Positions 63,062-64,000 of a stretch of DNA of 64,000 nt are shown in pieces. Below the pieces are notes generated by a model that did no database searches, had not been told where the DNA came from, and worked only from the letters and a program-made list of their open reading frames with translations. The DNA comes from Actinomycetota bacterium (GTDB lineage: Bacteria; Actinomycetota; Actinomycetes; Actinomycetales; Microbacteriaceae): assembly GCA_020160915.1 (NCBI GenBank), contig JAIUPK010000005.1:1-64000 (forward strand), in the 5' to 3' direction. The translations under genes were made by a program, and so were the position numbers. The first letter of the stretch is position 1; every line of letters begins with the position of its first letter.

Positions 63062-64000
63062 ATGGCGTCCCAGAATTCCAAGGTGATCGGACTCGCGATC
63101 GCGGGTGCGGTCGGCGGTTTCCTGTTCGGGTTCGACTCGTCGGTGGTCAACGGCGCGATCGACGCGATCAAGTCCGACTTCGCGCTCGGCGACGCCCTCC
63201 TCGGTATCACCGTCGCGATCGCCCTGCTCGGATGCGCCGTGGGCGCGTTCGTCGCGGGCCGCCTCGCTGACCGGCTCGGGCGCATCCCGGTCATGCTCAT
63301 CGGCTCGGGGCTGTTCGTGGTCAGCGCGATCGCCGCAGGCCTCGCCACCGAGGTGGGCGTGCTCATCGCGGCGCGCGTCGTCGGCGGACTCGGCATCGGT
63401 ATCGCCTCGGTGATCGCCCCCGCGTACATCGCGGAGATCTCGCCGGCGGGCATCCGCGGTCGACTGGGCTCGCTGCAGCAACTCGCGATCACGGTCGGTA
63501 TCTTCGCGGCCCTGTTATCGGATGCCGTCTTCGCTGGCCTCGCGGGCGGCGAGTCCCAGCCGCTCTGGCTCGGTCTCGCCGCGTGGCGGTGGATGTTCCT
63601 GGCCGGCGTCGTTCCCGGCGTCGTCTACGGACTCATCGCGCTGCGCCTGCCGGAATCCCCCCGTTACCTCGTGCTCAAGGGCGACACGGTCAAGGCGCGC
63701 GCGGTGTTCGAGAAGTACTGGCCCGGGCAGGACGCAGACGTCGCGCTCGGCGACATCCAGCGTTCGATCGACACCGAGACCGCGGCTCAGCGCACGGGCA
63801 CGTTGCGCGGCAACCGCTTCGGGCTGAAGCCGATCGTGTGGATCGGCATCATCCTTTCGGTGTTCCAGCAGTTCGTGGGCATCAACGTGATCTTCTACTA
63901 CTCGACCGAGCTGTGGGATGCCGTCGGCTTCACCCAGGCGAACGCGCTCGCGATCTCCGTGGTGACAGGAGTCGTCAACATCCTCGTCACCCTCGTGGCG
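63062..64000 (+). CDS. MFS sugar porter (cut by window end)
   Basis: The visible 313 residues match the sugar-porter branch of the MFS: GGFLFGFDSSVVNGAID in helix 1, GRLADRLGRIPVM (motif A), RVVGGLGIGIASVIAPAYI, PESPRYLVLKGD in the central loop and QQFVGINVIFYYS in helix 7. ATG 63062 has GGAGG (63053-63057) four bases upstream. The frame is still open at the window end, so the last helices are missing. It is probably a proton-coupled hexose or pentose importer. Confidence 0.92.
   Translation, partial: MASQNSKVIGLAIAGAVGGFLFGFDSSVVNGAIDAIKSDFALGDALLGITVAIALLGCAVGAFVAGRLADRLGRIPVMLIGSGLFVVSAIAAGLATEVGVLIAARVVGGLGIGIASVIAPAYIAEISPAGIRGRLGSLQQLAITVGIFAALLSDAVFAGLAGGESQPLWLGLAAWRWMFLAGVVPGVVYGLIALRLPESPRYLVLKGDTVKARAVFEKYWPGQDADVALGDIQRSIDTETAAQRTGTLRGNRFGLKPIVWIGIILSVFQQFVGINVIFYYSTELWDAVGFTQANALAISVVTGVVNILVTLVA

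Overview
This 64-kb window is high-GC actinobacterial chromosome, most likely from a member of the Microbacteriaceae (order Micrococcales). The indications are the housekeeping series cysteine desulfurase - mnmA - ligA - gatC - gatA - gatB, a LigA with a long extra insertion, many small actinobacterial families (DUF1023, DUF222-HNH, CGNR, FBP, DUF427, DUF2277), and heavy use of the DNA words GGATGCC and GGCATCC. The genus cannot be fixed from sequence reading alone.

Layout. 0-16.6 kb: tRNA thiolation (cysteine desulfurase tail, mnmA), a TetR-hydrolase unit, a lipoprotein, ligA, a DUF1023 alpha/beta hydrolase, the gatCAB amidotransferase genes, a drug/metabolite transporter and a DUF222-HNH endonuclease with a LexA-type SOS box. 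All copies of a palindromic intergenic repeat that I saw lie in this part. 16.6-23.4 kb: an accessory block with three toxin-antitoxin-like pairs (XRE regulator + nucleotidyltransferase, Phd + PIN, DUF1778 + GNAT), each preceded by an inverted repeat, plus an ECF sigma factor with a membrane partner and a lone RlaP-like nucleotidyltransferase. 23.4-36.5 kb: small membrane and domain-of-unknown-function genes, an NYN ribonuclease-like gene, transporters, a PadR-HAAS pair and a short YidC paralogue. 36.5-46 kb: a PLP decarboxylase, a second sigma factor with a repeat-tailed membrane protein, OsmC, a zinc-ribbon/nuclease-like protein, a P-type ATPase and a flavin monooxygenase. 46-57 kb: a DUF4956-VTC pair with a PHO-box-like direct repeat, dehydrogenases, YihY, MarR, DUF427, and a glucose-6-phosphate dehydrogenase. 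57-64 kb: an ArsR-SRPBCC-hydrolase operon, FBP, a TetR/MFS/VOC unit with a clear operator, a methyltransferase, and the start of a sugar porter cut by the window end.

Regulation. Most transcription units look leaderless: a TANNNT -10 hexamer sits 6 (sometimes 7) bases before an ATG or GTG, and this was used to choose many starts. Genes inside operons, and a few first genes, instead have Shine-Dalgarno sequences.

I saw no rRNA, tRNA, CRISPR array, insertion sequence or prophage. Family names come from motif recognition, not from database searches.
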